From: an uncultured Holosporaceae bacterium
Lineage (GTDB): Bacteria; Pseudomonadota; Alphaproteobacteria; RUG11792
Direction of reading: 5' to 3'
Length of the DNA stretch: 27,902 nucleotides
NCBI GenBank assembly: GCA_947285985.1
Contig: CAMYPB010000005.1
Location: forward strand, 1 to 27,902
Of the stretch, positions 1 to 7,592 are shown one piece after another; position 1 is the stretch's first letter; each line of letters starts with the position of its first letter. The translations under genes and the position numbers were made by a program. The notes under the pieces are model-generated. The model worked only from the letters and a program-made list of their open reading frames with translations, ran no database searches and had not been told where the DNA came from.

Positions 1-178
1 GTTTTCTAAAGTGTTTTAAAGTGTTGGTTTTTCTTGCCTAACAGAGATTTTATAATTCAATATATCTGTTGTTGATCAAGAATCAAGTTTTTTATACTGG
101 CCAGTACTCACTTGATATTTCCATCCTACATTAAAAAAAGATTGTACACAAATTCTTTTTTTGCCCATAAAATTTTAT
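1..178 (+). repeat. Dispersed intergenic repeat, copy A (right-hand part)
   Basis: Positions 1-83 match 4113-4195 at 80 of 83 bases. Shorter matches follow in the same order: 110-124 with 4226-4240, and 149-178 with 4266-4295 (one mismatch in 30). Between them both copies carry a GGCC-centred palindrome flanked by ATCAA/TTGAT arms. The left part of the element would lie outside the window. No ORF or transposase is visible in it. Its function is unknown. Confidence 0.9.
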
Positions 179-205
179 ATAATTTCTGGGCATTATAATA
201 AAGTA

Positions 206-234
206 TTGCAAAAGTATAAATTATGTTATACAAT
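206..234 (+). promoter_or_regulatory. Candidate sigma70 promoter just after repeat copy A
   Basis: TTGCAA (206-211) and TACAAT (229-234) are separated by 17 nt. Transcription would start near 241 and read through the G-rich leader towards the MATE gene. The assignment rests only on consensus and spacing, and the region is AT-rich, so chance matches are possible. Confidence 0.4.
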
Positions 235-492
235 AATAATATGGAGGCGTTAATTCTGGGATGCGAGGGTTTGATATAGTTTTGATTGAGTATTTATGAT
301 GTGATGATGAGGTTGTGAATTTGAGTATGTTTTGACGAAGTTCTTTTCAATTGAATTTTGTGGTGGTTCGTGATAGAATGCGAGGTGTATATAATTTTAT
401 AATTCGCAAGACATTATATTATATATGTTTTGTTCAGGTTTGTTATTTTTAGAATTTATTTATTATAGAATTACGATAGAATAGGTACTCAA
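235..492 (+). other. Gene-free leader with extreme G-over-C asymmetry
   Basis: No convincing gene lies between the repeat and the MATE start. Positions 241-390 contain about 47 G but only about 8 C on the plus strand, unlike the rest of the window. A 49-codon open frame on the minus strand (396-250) has no ATG, GTG or TTG start. A 12-codon ATG frame starts at 241. The region could be an unstructured 5' leader, a small RNA or a decayed gene. No fold or family was recognised. Confidence 0.5.
351..379 (+). promoter_or_regulatory. Candidate sigma70 promoter for the MATE-yceD-dapF set
   Basis: TTGAAT (351-356) and TAGAAT (374-379) are spaced by exactly 17 nt. The leader to the GTG start at 493 would be about 110 nt. 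The TAGAAT -10 form also occurs in the predicted promoters of rpmF and trcR, which supports it mildly. Confidence 0.45.
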
Positions 493-1854
493 GTGAGTTT
501 GCAACAGAATCATAATAGTCATCATTTGTTCAACGATGTGAGTTTGTGGGGTATTTTCAAGACATCTCTTCCGATGATGATCTCGGCGCTCTCCTCCCAC
601 ATAATGTTGGTTTTAGACCAGTTGATACTTGCGTATTATTCTGTTGAATCGATGACGGGTGCGACGTCCGCTTTTTTGTGGAGTTCGATTATTCAGTGTA
701 TTGCGCTTTCAACGACGATGGTCGCTGGGGCTTTCGTTGGACATTATAATGGCACTCAGAAATATGATCAATCTGGAATTCCAGTGTGGCAGATGATATG
801 GTTTTCCGTGTCACTCTTCGTGATCTCCATACCGTCCTCCATGTTTCTTGGGGAATACTGTATTCCAGAACCCCTTCAAAAGGAGGGAATCCCTTATTTC
901 CAGTGTATTTTGATGTTCGCTCCCATCACGGGGATTATATATTCGATATCCTCATTCTTCGTCTCCATAGGGCGGGGAATAACCGTGACGATTGCGGCCA
1001 TCCTCTCGAACATCTTCAATATAGTCGTCGACATAATCCTCGTCTTCGGATATTTCGGAATCGATCAATTTCAAGGGAGTATGGGGGCTGCAATTGGAAC
1101 GGTCATCTCGTGGATCGTGAACATCTTCATTCTCTCATGTTTTTATTTCAGGGGGGACGTCCGTCAGAAATACGGAACGTGTAACTTCAAATTTAGGCCA
1201 TCCATTATGAAGGAATGCTTGAAACTCGGGGCATCTGGAGGGGTTGGGCATACCTTCGAGATGGTGGCTTGGAGTTCCGTATACTATCTCCTCGCGAAAA
1301 TCGATACGTCCCTTGCTCTCATTCAGACGATGGCCTTCGACGTCAATATATGTCTCTCGTTCATAGCCTCCGGGCTCGAGAAGGGAATCATTGCGATGAC
1401 CTCGAATTTTTTGGGATCATCAAGATCCGAGAAGATCAAAACCTTGCTATACAAGGGACTCACCATACATCTCATATTTGCGAGTATATTATTCTTTGCA
1501 TTTTATATATACCCAGAGCTCATAACTCATCAATTCATAAAATTTGATGTATCTCCTGAGACGTTGGAACGTGCATTCTTCGTTTTGAAACTCGTTTGGA
1601 TATTTTTTGTGTTTGATGGCGCACTCTGGGTTATAGCGGGGATTATCGAGGCTGGGGGAGACATAAATTTCACGATGTGGAGTATTTCGGGATGTCTTTG
1701 GATTTTCGTTGCCCTCCCATCAATAATCCTCTCGCATTTTCATCTTCTTGGTATTGAAATAACGTGGTGTCTCCTCATAGTATCCGCTATTTCGATCAAT
1801 ATTTTATTACATCTTAGATATAGGTCTCAAAAATGGATAAAAATAAAAGTGTAA
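493..1854 (+). CDS. MATE-family multidrug/toxin efflux transporter
   Basis: The 453-residue product is hydrophobic throughout, with about 12 membrane segments in two homologous halves, the usual size and topology of MATE (NorM/DinF-like) cation-coupled antiporters of the inner membrane. The N-terminal half has the typical LPMMISALSS and LDQLILAYYS segments. The second half begins near residue 240, at LKLGASGGVG. The start is GTG at 493, preceded by AGG about eight bases upstream. The 3' end overlaps yceD by 22 nt, so the two are probably co-transcribed, with dapF following. Family assignment is firm. Substrate cannot be told, and it may be a peptide or metabolite exporter rather than a drug pump. 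Confidence 0.88.
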   Translation: MSLQQNHNSHHLFNDVSLWGIFKTSLPMMISALSSHIMLVLDQLILAYYSVESMTGATSAFLWSSIIQCIALSTTMVAGAFVGHYNGTQKYDQSGIPVWQMIWFSVSLFVISIPSSMFLGEYCIPEPLQKEGIPYFQCILMFAPITGIIYSISSFFVSIGRGITVTIAAILSNIFNIVVDIILVFGYFGIDQFQGSMGAAIGTVISWIVNIFILSCFYFRGDVRQKYGTCNFKFRPSIMKECLKLGASGGVGHTFEMVAWSSVYYLLAKIDTSLALIQTMAFDVNICLSFIASGLEKGIIAMTSNFLGSSRSEKIKTLLYKGLTIHLIFASILFFAFYIYPELITHQFIKFDVSPETLERAFFVLKLVWIFFVFDGALWVIAGIIEAGGDINFTMWSISGCLWIFVALPSIILSHFHLLGIEITWCLLIVSAISINILLHLRYRSQKWIKIKV

Positions 1855-2264
1855 CAACAACCCCAGAATTTTCACGGATCATTCAAATAAATAGTTCGAT
1901 CCTAGACAAAAAATTTCAGATTATCGCGAATGAGGAGGAATGTGATAGATTATCATACCGCTTCAATCTCGAGTGTATCAAAAATTTAGAGGCGGAATGT
2001 ATTATTACGAAACGGGAGGATCTCGAAAATTCGTATACCTTGATATGTCATATGAAATCCGATATCGTGAAATTCAAGATCGAAGATGATGAAGAAAAAT
2101 TCATTATCGAAGAGGAATTTAGCGTCGTCCTCCTCGATCCATCGTATGAATCACGTAATCTCGATTTCCTCGATAATGAGGATGTGGAATTCCTATCTCA
2201 AAATGATAGTGTCGATATAGGGGAGATCGTCTCCCAATATGTGAGTCTCTTCGTCTTTATGTGA
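1833..2264 (+). CDS. yceD: DUF177/YceD-family protein, short C-terminus
   Basis: The 143-residue product has the alphaproteobacterial YceD pattern: PEFSRIIQI at the N-terminus, a middle EAECIITKRED-type strand, a TLICHMKSDIVKF segment where the family often has a Cys-containing motif, and a C-terminal VDIGEIVSQYVSL helix matching the usual IDLGELVAEQLAL. YceD genes normally sit directly upstream of rpmF and are linked to 23S rRNA or L32 biogenesis. Here the gene lies between the MATE and dapF genes, over 7 kb from rpmF and on the other strand. The protein stops right after the QYVSL helix and lacks the usual LDPYPR-type tail. The ATG lies inside the MATE gene, with AGGT eight bases upstream. 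The family call comes from motif memory, not a search. Confidence 0.72.
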   Translation: MDKNKSVTTTPEFSRIIQINSSILDKKFQIIANEEECDRLSYRFNLECIKNLEAECIITKREDLENSYTLICHMKSDIVKFKIEDDEEKFIIEEEFSVVLLDPSYESRNLDFLDNEDVEFLSQNDSVDIGEIVSQYVSLFVFM

Positions 2265-2278
2265 GGGGTGTGTGTGTT

Positions 2279-3046
2279 ATGTCGCATCACGATATCCTAT
2301 ATTTCACGAAGAGTGGGGTGAACGGAAACGATTTCATCATCTTCAATAATCAAAATATAGAATACTCCTCAAATTTTATACGATATATAGCGGATAGAAA
2401 ATTTGGGATAGGGGCCGACCAAATAATCGATATAAAACAAAATCACGACAAATACATCATAAATTTTTACAATCAAGATGGATCATCTGCAATGATGTGT
2501 GGAAATGGATTGTGCGCGTCCCTTCAAGTTTTGCATCCTGAAAATCCTATAAAAATTATCGTAAATAATACTGAAATTTTAGGAACATATTCCCCGAAAA
2601 GTGATTCTTCGAAAATAGAACTCCCCCTCCCTATGGAGATAATTATGTCATCCAGCGGGATTATAGAAAATGACTATATTATCGATCACAAATTCATTGA
2701 TACATCGAACAGGCATATGATCTGCCTCGTTGACAACAGGATCGACGATCTCCAACTCATATCGACGGAATACGCAAAATCATTGCAAGATATTTATCCG
2801 GATTTTAATATACATTTTATTAAAATGCTAGACCATGATATTTATATCAGGTCGTTTGAGAGGGGGGTTGGATGGACACTCGCGTGTGGAAGTGGGTCGA
2901 TTGCGTCGACCTTCGCGTTTGGACATAAAAATAGAATTCACACGATTCATCATGAAAGGGGGACATCGATTGTCAATATTCACGATGAAATCGCGGAGTT
3001 TGAAACGTCTCCAAACATAGTTTTCGAAGGAAAATTTAGATTGTAA
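2279..3046 (+). CDS. dapF: Diaminopimelate epimerase
   Basis: The enzyme interconverts LL- and meso-diaminopimelate for lysine and peptidoglycan synthesis in the cytosol. From ATG 2279 (AGGGG ten bases upstream) the product is 255 residues, slightly short for DapF. Visible motifs are SGVNGNDF near the N-terminus, the first catalytic Cys in MMCGNGLCA (C74), the NRH motif (N144, H146; usually NPH) and the second catalytic Cys in LACGSGS (C203). The ERG before the second Cys is kept. Two oddities stand out. MCGNGLC is one residue shorter than the usual MCGNGxRC, and Trp199 replaces the usual Glu in the GxGET-ACG motif. A GTG at 2261 would allow six more residues and overlap yceD. It is last in the MATE-yceD-dapF set. 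Confidence 0.9.
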   Translation: MSHHDILYFTKSGVNGNDFIIFNNQNIEYSSNFIRYIADRKFGIGADQIIDIKQNHDKYIINFYNQDGSSAMMCGNGLCASLQVLHPENPIKIIVNNTEILGTYSPKSDSSKIELPLPMEIIMSSSGIIENDYIIDHKFIDTSNRHMICLVDNRIDDLQLISTEYAKSLQDIYPDFNIHFIKMLDHDIYIRSFERGVGWTLACGSGSIASTFAFGHKNRIHTIHHERGTSIVNIHDEIAEFETSPNIVFEGKFRL

Positions 3047-3211
3047 GTCGTTTTATTTGTTTTTTGTAAAATTTTATATAATTTTAGCTGTTGTATTTTT
3101 CACACATAAATCTCGTATATTTTATGATATTATTACCTAGAGTATGCGCTCTCCGTGATATTTATGTTAGTATGAAGGAATGGTATAGTTTTTTTAATTT
3201 GTGTTGAAATT

Positions 3212-3898
3212 ATGAAATCAGTTAAAATTTTAAGTATTGCGTTGGCAGGAATGATCTTCTCCTTCGCACAGGCAGAATATCCAAGTGGATTCAAAGTTGG
3301 ATTGGGTGGGTCCACGCATTTCGGAAAATTTGATATAAAGGTTAATATTGAAGCTGAAGATCTACTACAGGATATGCAAACTGTAGGGAAGTCACTGAAA
3401 AAGAGTAAGACATCTTTTTCTCCATCTTTGTTCATCGGGTATGATTTTGCATTGGAAAATGCTTTGACATTGGGATTGGAAACAGAATTTGGATATAATC
3501 TGAAATGGACAAAATTTAACGATAAAAATGGTAATGGTGCGCTCAAATTAAGAAAGGGTGCATTTGTTGAGGCAACTCCAAAGATCGGATATTTTATAAC
3601 TCAAGATATCGAACTCTTTGCAAAGGCAGGTATTGACTTCGCAAGATACAATTTAAAGTTAAATGGTGCGACAGATAACACATTGGCCAAAGATCATAAA
3701 AACAAGGTGACGTTCGTTGCAGGAGCTGGAGTCAACTACAACCTAACGCAAAACTTCGGATTATCCCTTGCATACACCCATCAGTTCAACAAAAAAATCG
3801 ATACATCCACCAAATGCAAGGAACACAGAATCACACTCGGTACATCCGCCAAATACAAGGAACACAGAATCACACTCGGTGCATTCTACAGATTCTAA
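3212..3898 (+). CDS. Small outer-membrane beta-barrel protein (porin/opacity-like)
   Basis: The 228-residue product has a clear signal peptide (MKSVKILSIALAGMIFSFAQ, cleavage likely after AQA). Alternating polar and aromatic strands follow, such as FKVGLGGSTHF, SLFIGYDFAL and KIGYFITQDIELFAKAG, ending in YRF, a terminal-Phe signal typical of barrels inserted by the BAM complex. It resembles the 8-strand OmpA-like/opacity or P44/Msp2-like group of alphaproteobacterial surface proteins. A 13-residue tandem duplication repeats the last strand. Leucine codons in the first 100 codons are mostly TTG, with no CTC, unlike the ABC exporter sampled as a core gene. The 165-nt gap upstream holds no gene and only weak promoter-like sequence, and no clear Shine-Dalgarno is seen. 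The gene ends in a strong terminator. Confidence 0.82.
   Translation: MKSVKILSIALAGMIFSFAQAEYPSGFKVGLGGSTHFGKFDIKVNIEAEDLLQDMQTVGKSLKKSKTSFSPSLFIGYDFALENALTLGLETEFGYNLKWTKFNDKNGNGALKLRKGAFVEATPKIGYFITQDIELFAKAGIDFARYNLKLNGATDNTLAKDHKNKVTFVAGAGVNYNLTQNFGLSLAYTHQFNKKIDTSTKCKEHRITLGTSAKYKEHRITLGAFYRF
3802..3879 (+). repeat. 39-bp in-frame tandem duplication in the barrel gene
   Basis: Unit 1 (3802-3840) and unit 2 (3841-3879) differ at only two bases. Each encodes 13 residues: TSTKCKEHRITLG and TSAKYKEHRITLG. The unit carries the start of the final beta strand, which in the second copy continues as AFYRF to the end of the protein. The small divergence suggests a recent duplication. Confidence 0.95.
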
Positions 3899-3919
3899 TA
3901 TACGATCCGTGGCGATTGT

Positions 3920-4295
3920 CAATAAAAAAACCCAGGTATTCTTTTTTGAGTACCCGGGTTTTTTGTTTGGACATACTGATCCACACCATGTTGAGGGTTA
4001 TTCTGTCACAATATCCTCCAACTACACGATCTGTCACATCGTATAATATATCTAATTGTCAGGAGTCTTTCACACCCCTTTTCATTCTTCTCTGCTAAGC
4101 AAGAGTTTTAATGTTTTCTAAAGTGTTTTAAAGTGTTGGTTTTTCTTGCCTAACAGAGATTTTATAACTAAATATATCTGTTGCTGATCAAGAATATTAT
4201 CAAATATAATACCGGCCGGATATCTACTTGATATTTCCATTATAAAATATTATTTTCTGGAGATACAAATTATTTTTTTGCCCATAAAATTTTAT
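3920..4295 (+). repeat. Dispersed intergenic repeat, copy B (complete within the window)
   Basis: The left end (3920-3993) matches 27826-27902, including the terminator stem and 25 identical bases at 3969-3993. The right end (4113-4295) matches 1-178. The central 119 nt (3994-4112) is seen only here. Together they define an element of about 375 nt that starts at a gene terminator. It holds a TCTGTCACA motif twice (near 4001 and 4030) and a palindrome at 4212-4219. No protein-coding capacity or transposase is visible. The frames that cross it start inside the barrel gene and are not credible. Confidence 0.85.
3925..3964 (+). terminator. Rho-independent terminator of the barrel gene
   Basis: A 14-bp stem with one A-C mismatch (3925-3938 with 3951-3964) encloses a 12-nt loop, with a T run forming the 3' arm and tail. 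It begins 27 nt after the stop codon. It is also the left boundary of repeat copy B. Confidence 0.9.
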
Positions 4296-4336
4296 GGAAT
4301 ATTGTATAAAATTTTCACAATATGACACTTTCTCTC

Positions 4337-4361
4337 AAAAAAATACCCCCATTTTGGGGGT
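4337..4361 (-). terminator. Rho-independent terminator of the ileS operon
   Basis: A 7-bp GC-rich stem (ACCCCCA 4345-4351 with TGGGGGT 4355-4361) has a 3-nt loop. On the minus strand it is followed by a run of seven T. It lies about 20 nt past the ileS stop, just outside repeat copy B. Confidence 0.92.
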
Positions 4362-4379
4362 TAAAACGTTTGTATATCA

Positions 4380-7175
4380 TTATTTTTTCATAACGACATC
4401 CCGACATCTCGGGCAAAGATTTATATGTCCATAGAGTTCTGTTTCTTCGAAGGAAACGTCCTCCAATATTTTCCAGCATCTATCACATTTCTGACCAGGG
4501 GCCTGTTTCACGACGACTCCAACATCAATTCCATCGAGAACCGTTGCATTTGAAGGGATCTGAGCTGGGATAATCGTTGCCTTCGAAACGATCGAGATAT
4601 CCGCGAGATCGATGCTCATCAACAATTTTATTATCTCAGAGCTGCTCGAATACACGAAAATCTCAGCCTCCAAACTTGAGCGTATGGTTTTCGCGAGTCT
4701 CTCGATTTCGAGGGCTCCCGTGATAGTCTTCCTGACCTCCTTTATTTTGTTCCATTTCTCATCAATCTTCGAATTCTTCCATATACTTGGAATTTCAGGG
4801 AAGAGTTCTGTATGTATACTCGTCTTCTCACGATTCAATGGATAACTCCACCATGCCTCTTCAGACGTGAAACTCAAAACAGGAGCAAGCCAATGAGAAA
4901 CACAAAGGAATATCTCGTTCATAACAGTGAGACACGCCCTCCTCTTCATATCACTCTTGTCATCGCAATATATACAATCCTTTCGAATATCAAAATAAAA
5001 GGCCGATAGATCGTTCGCACAAAACGTGTGAAGAGCCGTATAGAACTGTTGGAAATTATAGGATCGTATAGACTTTTCCATGAGATCATTCAATTCGAAA
5101 AGTTGATGTAAGACAGATTTCTCGAGTTCTGGAAGATCGTCGTATGAAACCTTCTCACTCTCATCATAATCCGATAAAACTCCAAGTAAATAACGAAGAG
5201 TATTTCTAAACCTCCTATAAACATCCTGCTGTTGTTTTAGAATTTCATCCCCAATTCGAAGATCCTCAGAATAATCAGAATTGAGAGCCCAAAGTCTCAA
5301 AATATCAGCCCCCATCTTTTTGGTCACATCGTCTGGAGAAACAACGTTTCCTATCGATTTCGACATCTTTCGTCCATCTTTATCAAGAACAAATCCATTC
5401 GTCGCAACCTGTTTGTATGGAGCCTTCCCTTTTATACAACAAGACTCAACAAGAGAAGATTGAAACCATCCCCTATGTTGATCCGCACCCTCAAAATATA
5501 AATCCGCAGGCCACTTTAAATCGTCCCTATTCTCCAAAACATAATGATGAGAACATGCACTATCAAACCAAACTTCAAGAGTATCCATGACCTTCTCATA
5601 ATCTTCATGATTATATTTTCCGTCCAAGAAATATGAAATATCATGATTGTGCCAGGCTTCTATTCCTTCCTTTCTGAAACTCTCCAAAACACGATTGAAA
5701 ACATCGTCGTCAACTAAAACTTCATTCGTCTTCTTGTTGATGAAAAGAGCAATAGGAACTCCCCACACTCTCTGTCTCGATATACACCAATCAGGTCTCT
5801 TCTCAACCATACTCCTGATACGATTGACATATCCCGATGGATACCACTCTGTTTTATCAATTTCTTCCAACAATTTATCGCGTATTTTATCAATCGATAT
5901 AAACCACTGACTCGTCGTTCTATAAATAAGAGGAGCCTTCGATCTCCAGGAATGAGGATAGCTATGTCTTATCTTATACGCATGAACAAGATTATTCTCA
6001 TTTTGAAGGGCTTCTATTATCTCAGGATTAACCTTGAAAATATGTTTTCCATGAAAAACAGGAAGATTATCAACGAGTGTTCCATTGTCATTCACAATAT
6101 CGTCGATTGGGAGATTATATTTTTTCCCGAGAATAAAATCTTCCATACCGTGGGCTGGAGCTGTGTGAACGAGTCCCGTCCCCGTATCAATCGTGACATG
6201 ATCAGCAGGAAGAAGAGGAATATCATGAGTATACCCCAGATTATATAATGGATGATGACAAACAATCCCCCACAAATTCGATCCAGGAATCGTTCGAATA
6301 ACCTCAAAATTCTCGATACCTATCTCTTTTGTAAAAGAATTTATTAAGTCTTTTGCAATTAAATACTTCTCATTATTTATCTTGACAACTGCATAAATAA
6401 ATTCTTCAGAATAAGCGATCGCTTTATTTGCAGGAATTGTCCAAGGAGTTGTCGTCCAAATAATTGCATAAGCATCCTTCAAATCCTCAATCTCAGTTTT
6501 TATGATTGGAAACTTGACGAATATCGCATCACTCAATTTCTCTTGATATTCGAGCTCAGCTTCTGCAAGGGCTGTTTTTTCAACGACAGACCACATAACA
6601 GGTTTCTTTCCACGATAAACCAAACCTTTCTTATAAATTTCGAAAAATTTTTCACAAATTGTTGCTTCAGAATCTTTGTCCATCGTGCAATATGGATTTT
6701 CGAAATCCGCAATAATCCCAAGAGACTCGAATCCTTCCTTTTGAATTTCCATCCATTTTTTCGCGAATTCTCTGCAACTAGACAAGAATTCTATAACGGG
6801 AACATCCTCCCTTTTCTTTCCATTTTTTATGTATGTCTCTTCTATTTTCCATTCGATTGGAAGACCGTGACAATCCCATCCTATGACGAGGGGTGCGTCA
6901 TATCCAAGCATCTGATATGATTTTGTCACAGCGTCCTTCAAAATCCCAATCAACGCGTGTCCTATATGGATATTTCCATTCGCGTATGGAGGACCAAAGT
7001 GAAGTATGAATTTCTCACGATTCTTAGATTTATCTCTTATTTTCCTATAGAGATTCATATTCTTCCATTCCTCTAAAATAAGAGGTTCTTTTTTTGAAAG
7101 ATTCCCTTGCATAGGAAAATTTGTATTTGGAAGAAAAACTGTCTCTTTCAATTGTTTTATATTCTGTTCTGACAT
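4380..7175 (-). CDS. ileS: Isoleucyl-tRNA synthetase
   Basis: This cytosolic class I synthetase charges tRNA-Ile and edits misactivated valine. It is 931 residues, full length for the bacterial type. The HIGH motif is in NGNIHIGHAL (H70-H73), and the KMSKS motif in DGRKMSKSIGN lies near residue 600. The editing-domain segment IIWTTTPWTIPANKA and the WRSKAPLIYRTTSQWF region are intact. The C-terminus has a four-Cys zinc site, CDRCW and CPRC. AGGA lies just upstream of the ATG. It is the last gene of the rpmF-plsX-fabH-HIT-ileS operon, 54 nt after the HIT gene. lspA, a common ileS neighbour, is absent. Confidence 0.98.
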   Translation of the reverse strand: MSEQNIKQLKETVFLPNTNFPMQGNLSKKEPLILEEWKNMNLYRKIRDKSKNREKFILHFGPPYANGNIHIGHALIGILKDAVTKSYQMLGYDAPLVIGWDCHGLPIEWKIEETYIKNGKKREDVPVIEFLSSCREFAKKWMEIQKEGFESLGIIADFENPYCTMDKDSEATICEKFFEIYKKGLVYRGKKPVMWSVVEKTALAEAELEYQEKLSDAIFVKFPIIKTEIEDLKDAYAIIWTTTPWTIPANKAIAYSEEFIYAVVKINNEKYLIAKDLINSFTKEIGIENFEVIRTIPGSNLWGIVCHHPLYNLGYTHDIPLLPADHVTIDTGTGLVHTAPAHGMEDFILGKKYNLPIDDIVNDNGTLVDNLPVFHGKHIFKVNPEIIEALQNENNLVHAYKIRHSYPHSWRSKAPLIYRTTSQWFISIDKIRDKLLEEIDKTEWYPSGYVNRIRSMVEKRPDWCISRQRVWGVPIALFINKKTNEVLVDDDVFNRVLESFRKEGIEAWHNHDISYFLDGKYNHEDYEKVMDTLEVWFDSACSHHYVLENRDDLKWPADLYFEGADQHRGWFQSSLVESCCIKGKAPYKQVATNGFVLDKDGRKMSKSIGNVVSPDDVTKKMGADILRLWALNSDYSEDLRIGDEILKQQQDVYRRFRNTLRYLLGVLSDYDESEKVSYDDLPELEKSVLHQLFELNDLMEKSIRSYNFQQFYTALHTFCANDLSAFYFDIRKDCIYCDDKSDMKRRACLTVMNEIFLCVSHWLAPVLSFTSEEAWWSYPLNREKTSIHTELFPEIPSIWKNSKIDEKWNKIKEVRKTITGALEIERLAKTIRSSLEAEIFVYSSSSEIIKLLMSIDLADISIVSKATIIPAQIPSNATVLDGIDVGVVVKQAPGQKCDRCWKILEDVSFEETELYGHINLCPRCRDVVMKK

Positions 7176-7229
7176 ATCTATCCTAATATATTAAAAAATA
7201 ACTCTTCTTCTGACATACTCTATGAGATA

Positions 7230-7574
7230 TTATTTCTCGGGAGAGTTTCCCATGATATGTATGTGAAAATGAGGAACTTCCTGCATTCCGAACTTCCCAG
7301 AATTCGATACAATCCTATATCCCCCTTGATTTAATTTCATCATATCTATTATTCTAACAATTCCTTCATTAAAATCCAATATTTCTTGAGGAGTTGCATT
7401 CTTCATGAAATCATACATATCAACATATTCACCCTTCGGAATAATCAATATATGGGTTGGAGCTTTTGGATCGATCGTATAGAAAGCCATATAGTTCTCT
7501 TCATTTAAAACTATATTTGCATTTAATTCTTTATGTATTATTTTATAAAACACATTATTCTTATCGTATTGCAT
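7230..7574 (-). CDS. HIT-family nucleotide-binding hydrolase (HinT-like)
   Basis: The 114-residue product is typical of HinT-type purine nucleoside phosphoramidases, which hydrolyse AMP linked to amines or aminoacyl groups. The histidine triad is complete at H102, H104 and H106 (PHFHIHIMG), preceded by the usual NSGKFGMQEV segment. TIDPKAPTHILIIPK matches the N-terminal substrate-pocket strand. GGAG lies eight bases before the ATG. It sits 18 nt after fabH and 54 nt before ileS. Next to ileS, removal of aminoacyl-adenylate by-products is an attractive but unproven role. Confidence 0.92.
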   Translation of the reverse strand: MQYDKNNVFYKIIHKELNANIVLNEENYMAFYTIDPKAPTHILIIPKGEYVDMYDFMKNATPQEILDFNEGIVRIIDMMKLNQGGYRIVSNSGKFGMQEVPHFHIHIMGNSPEK

Positions 7575-7592
7575 AATTAAAACTCCAAAAAA

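Noticed and set aside
250..396. Minus-strand open frame of 49 codons in the leader of the MATE gene
   Set aside because: It has no ATG, GTG or TTG start and no recognisable protein. Its openness follows from the G-rich, C-poor composition.
786..1547. Two plus-strand frames of 132 and 110 codons inside the MATE gene
   Set aside because: They are out-of-frame shadows of a clear membrane transporter and show Arg/His-rich composition typical of shifted reading.
3066..3085. AT string after dapF resembling 169-187 of repeat copy A
   Set aside because: It is a self-complementary A/T run of about 18 nt. Such strings are frequent here, and no other part of the repeat is present.
3768..4098. Plus-strand frames of 92 and 94 codons crossing the end of the barrel gene and repeat copy B
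   Set aside because: They start inside the barrel gene in other frames, take their repeated peptides from the 39-bp duplication and read through a strong terminator. No Shine-Dalgarno or protein-like pattern is seen.
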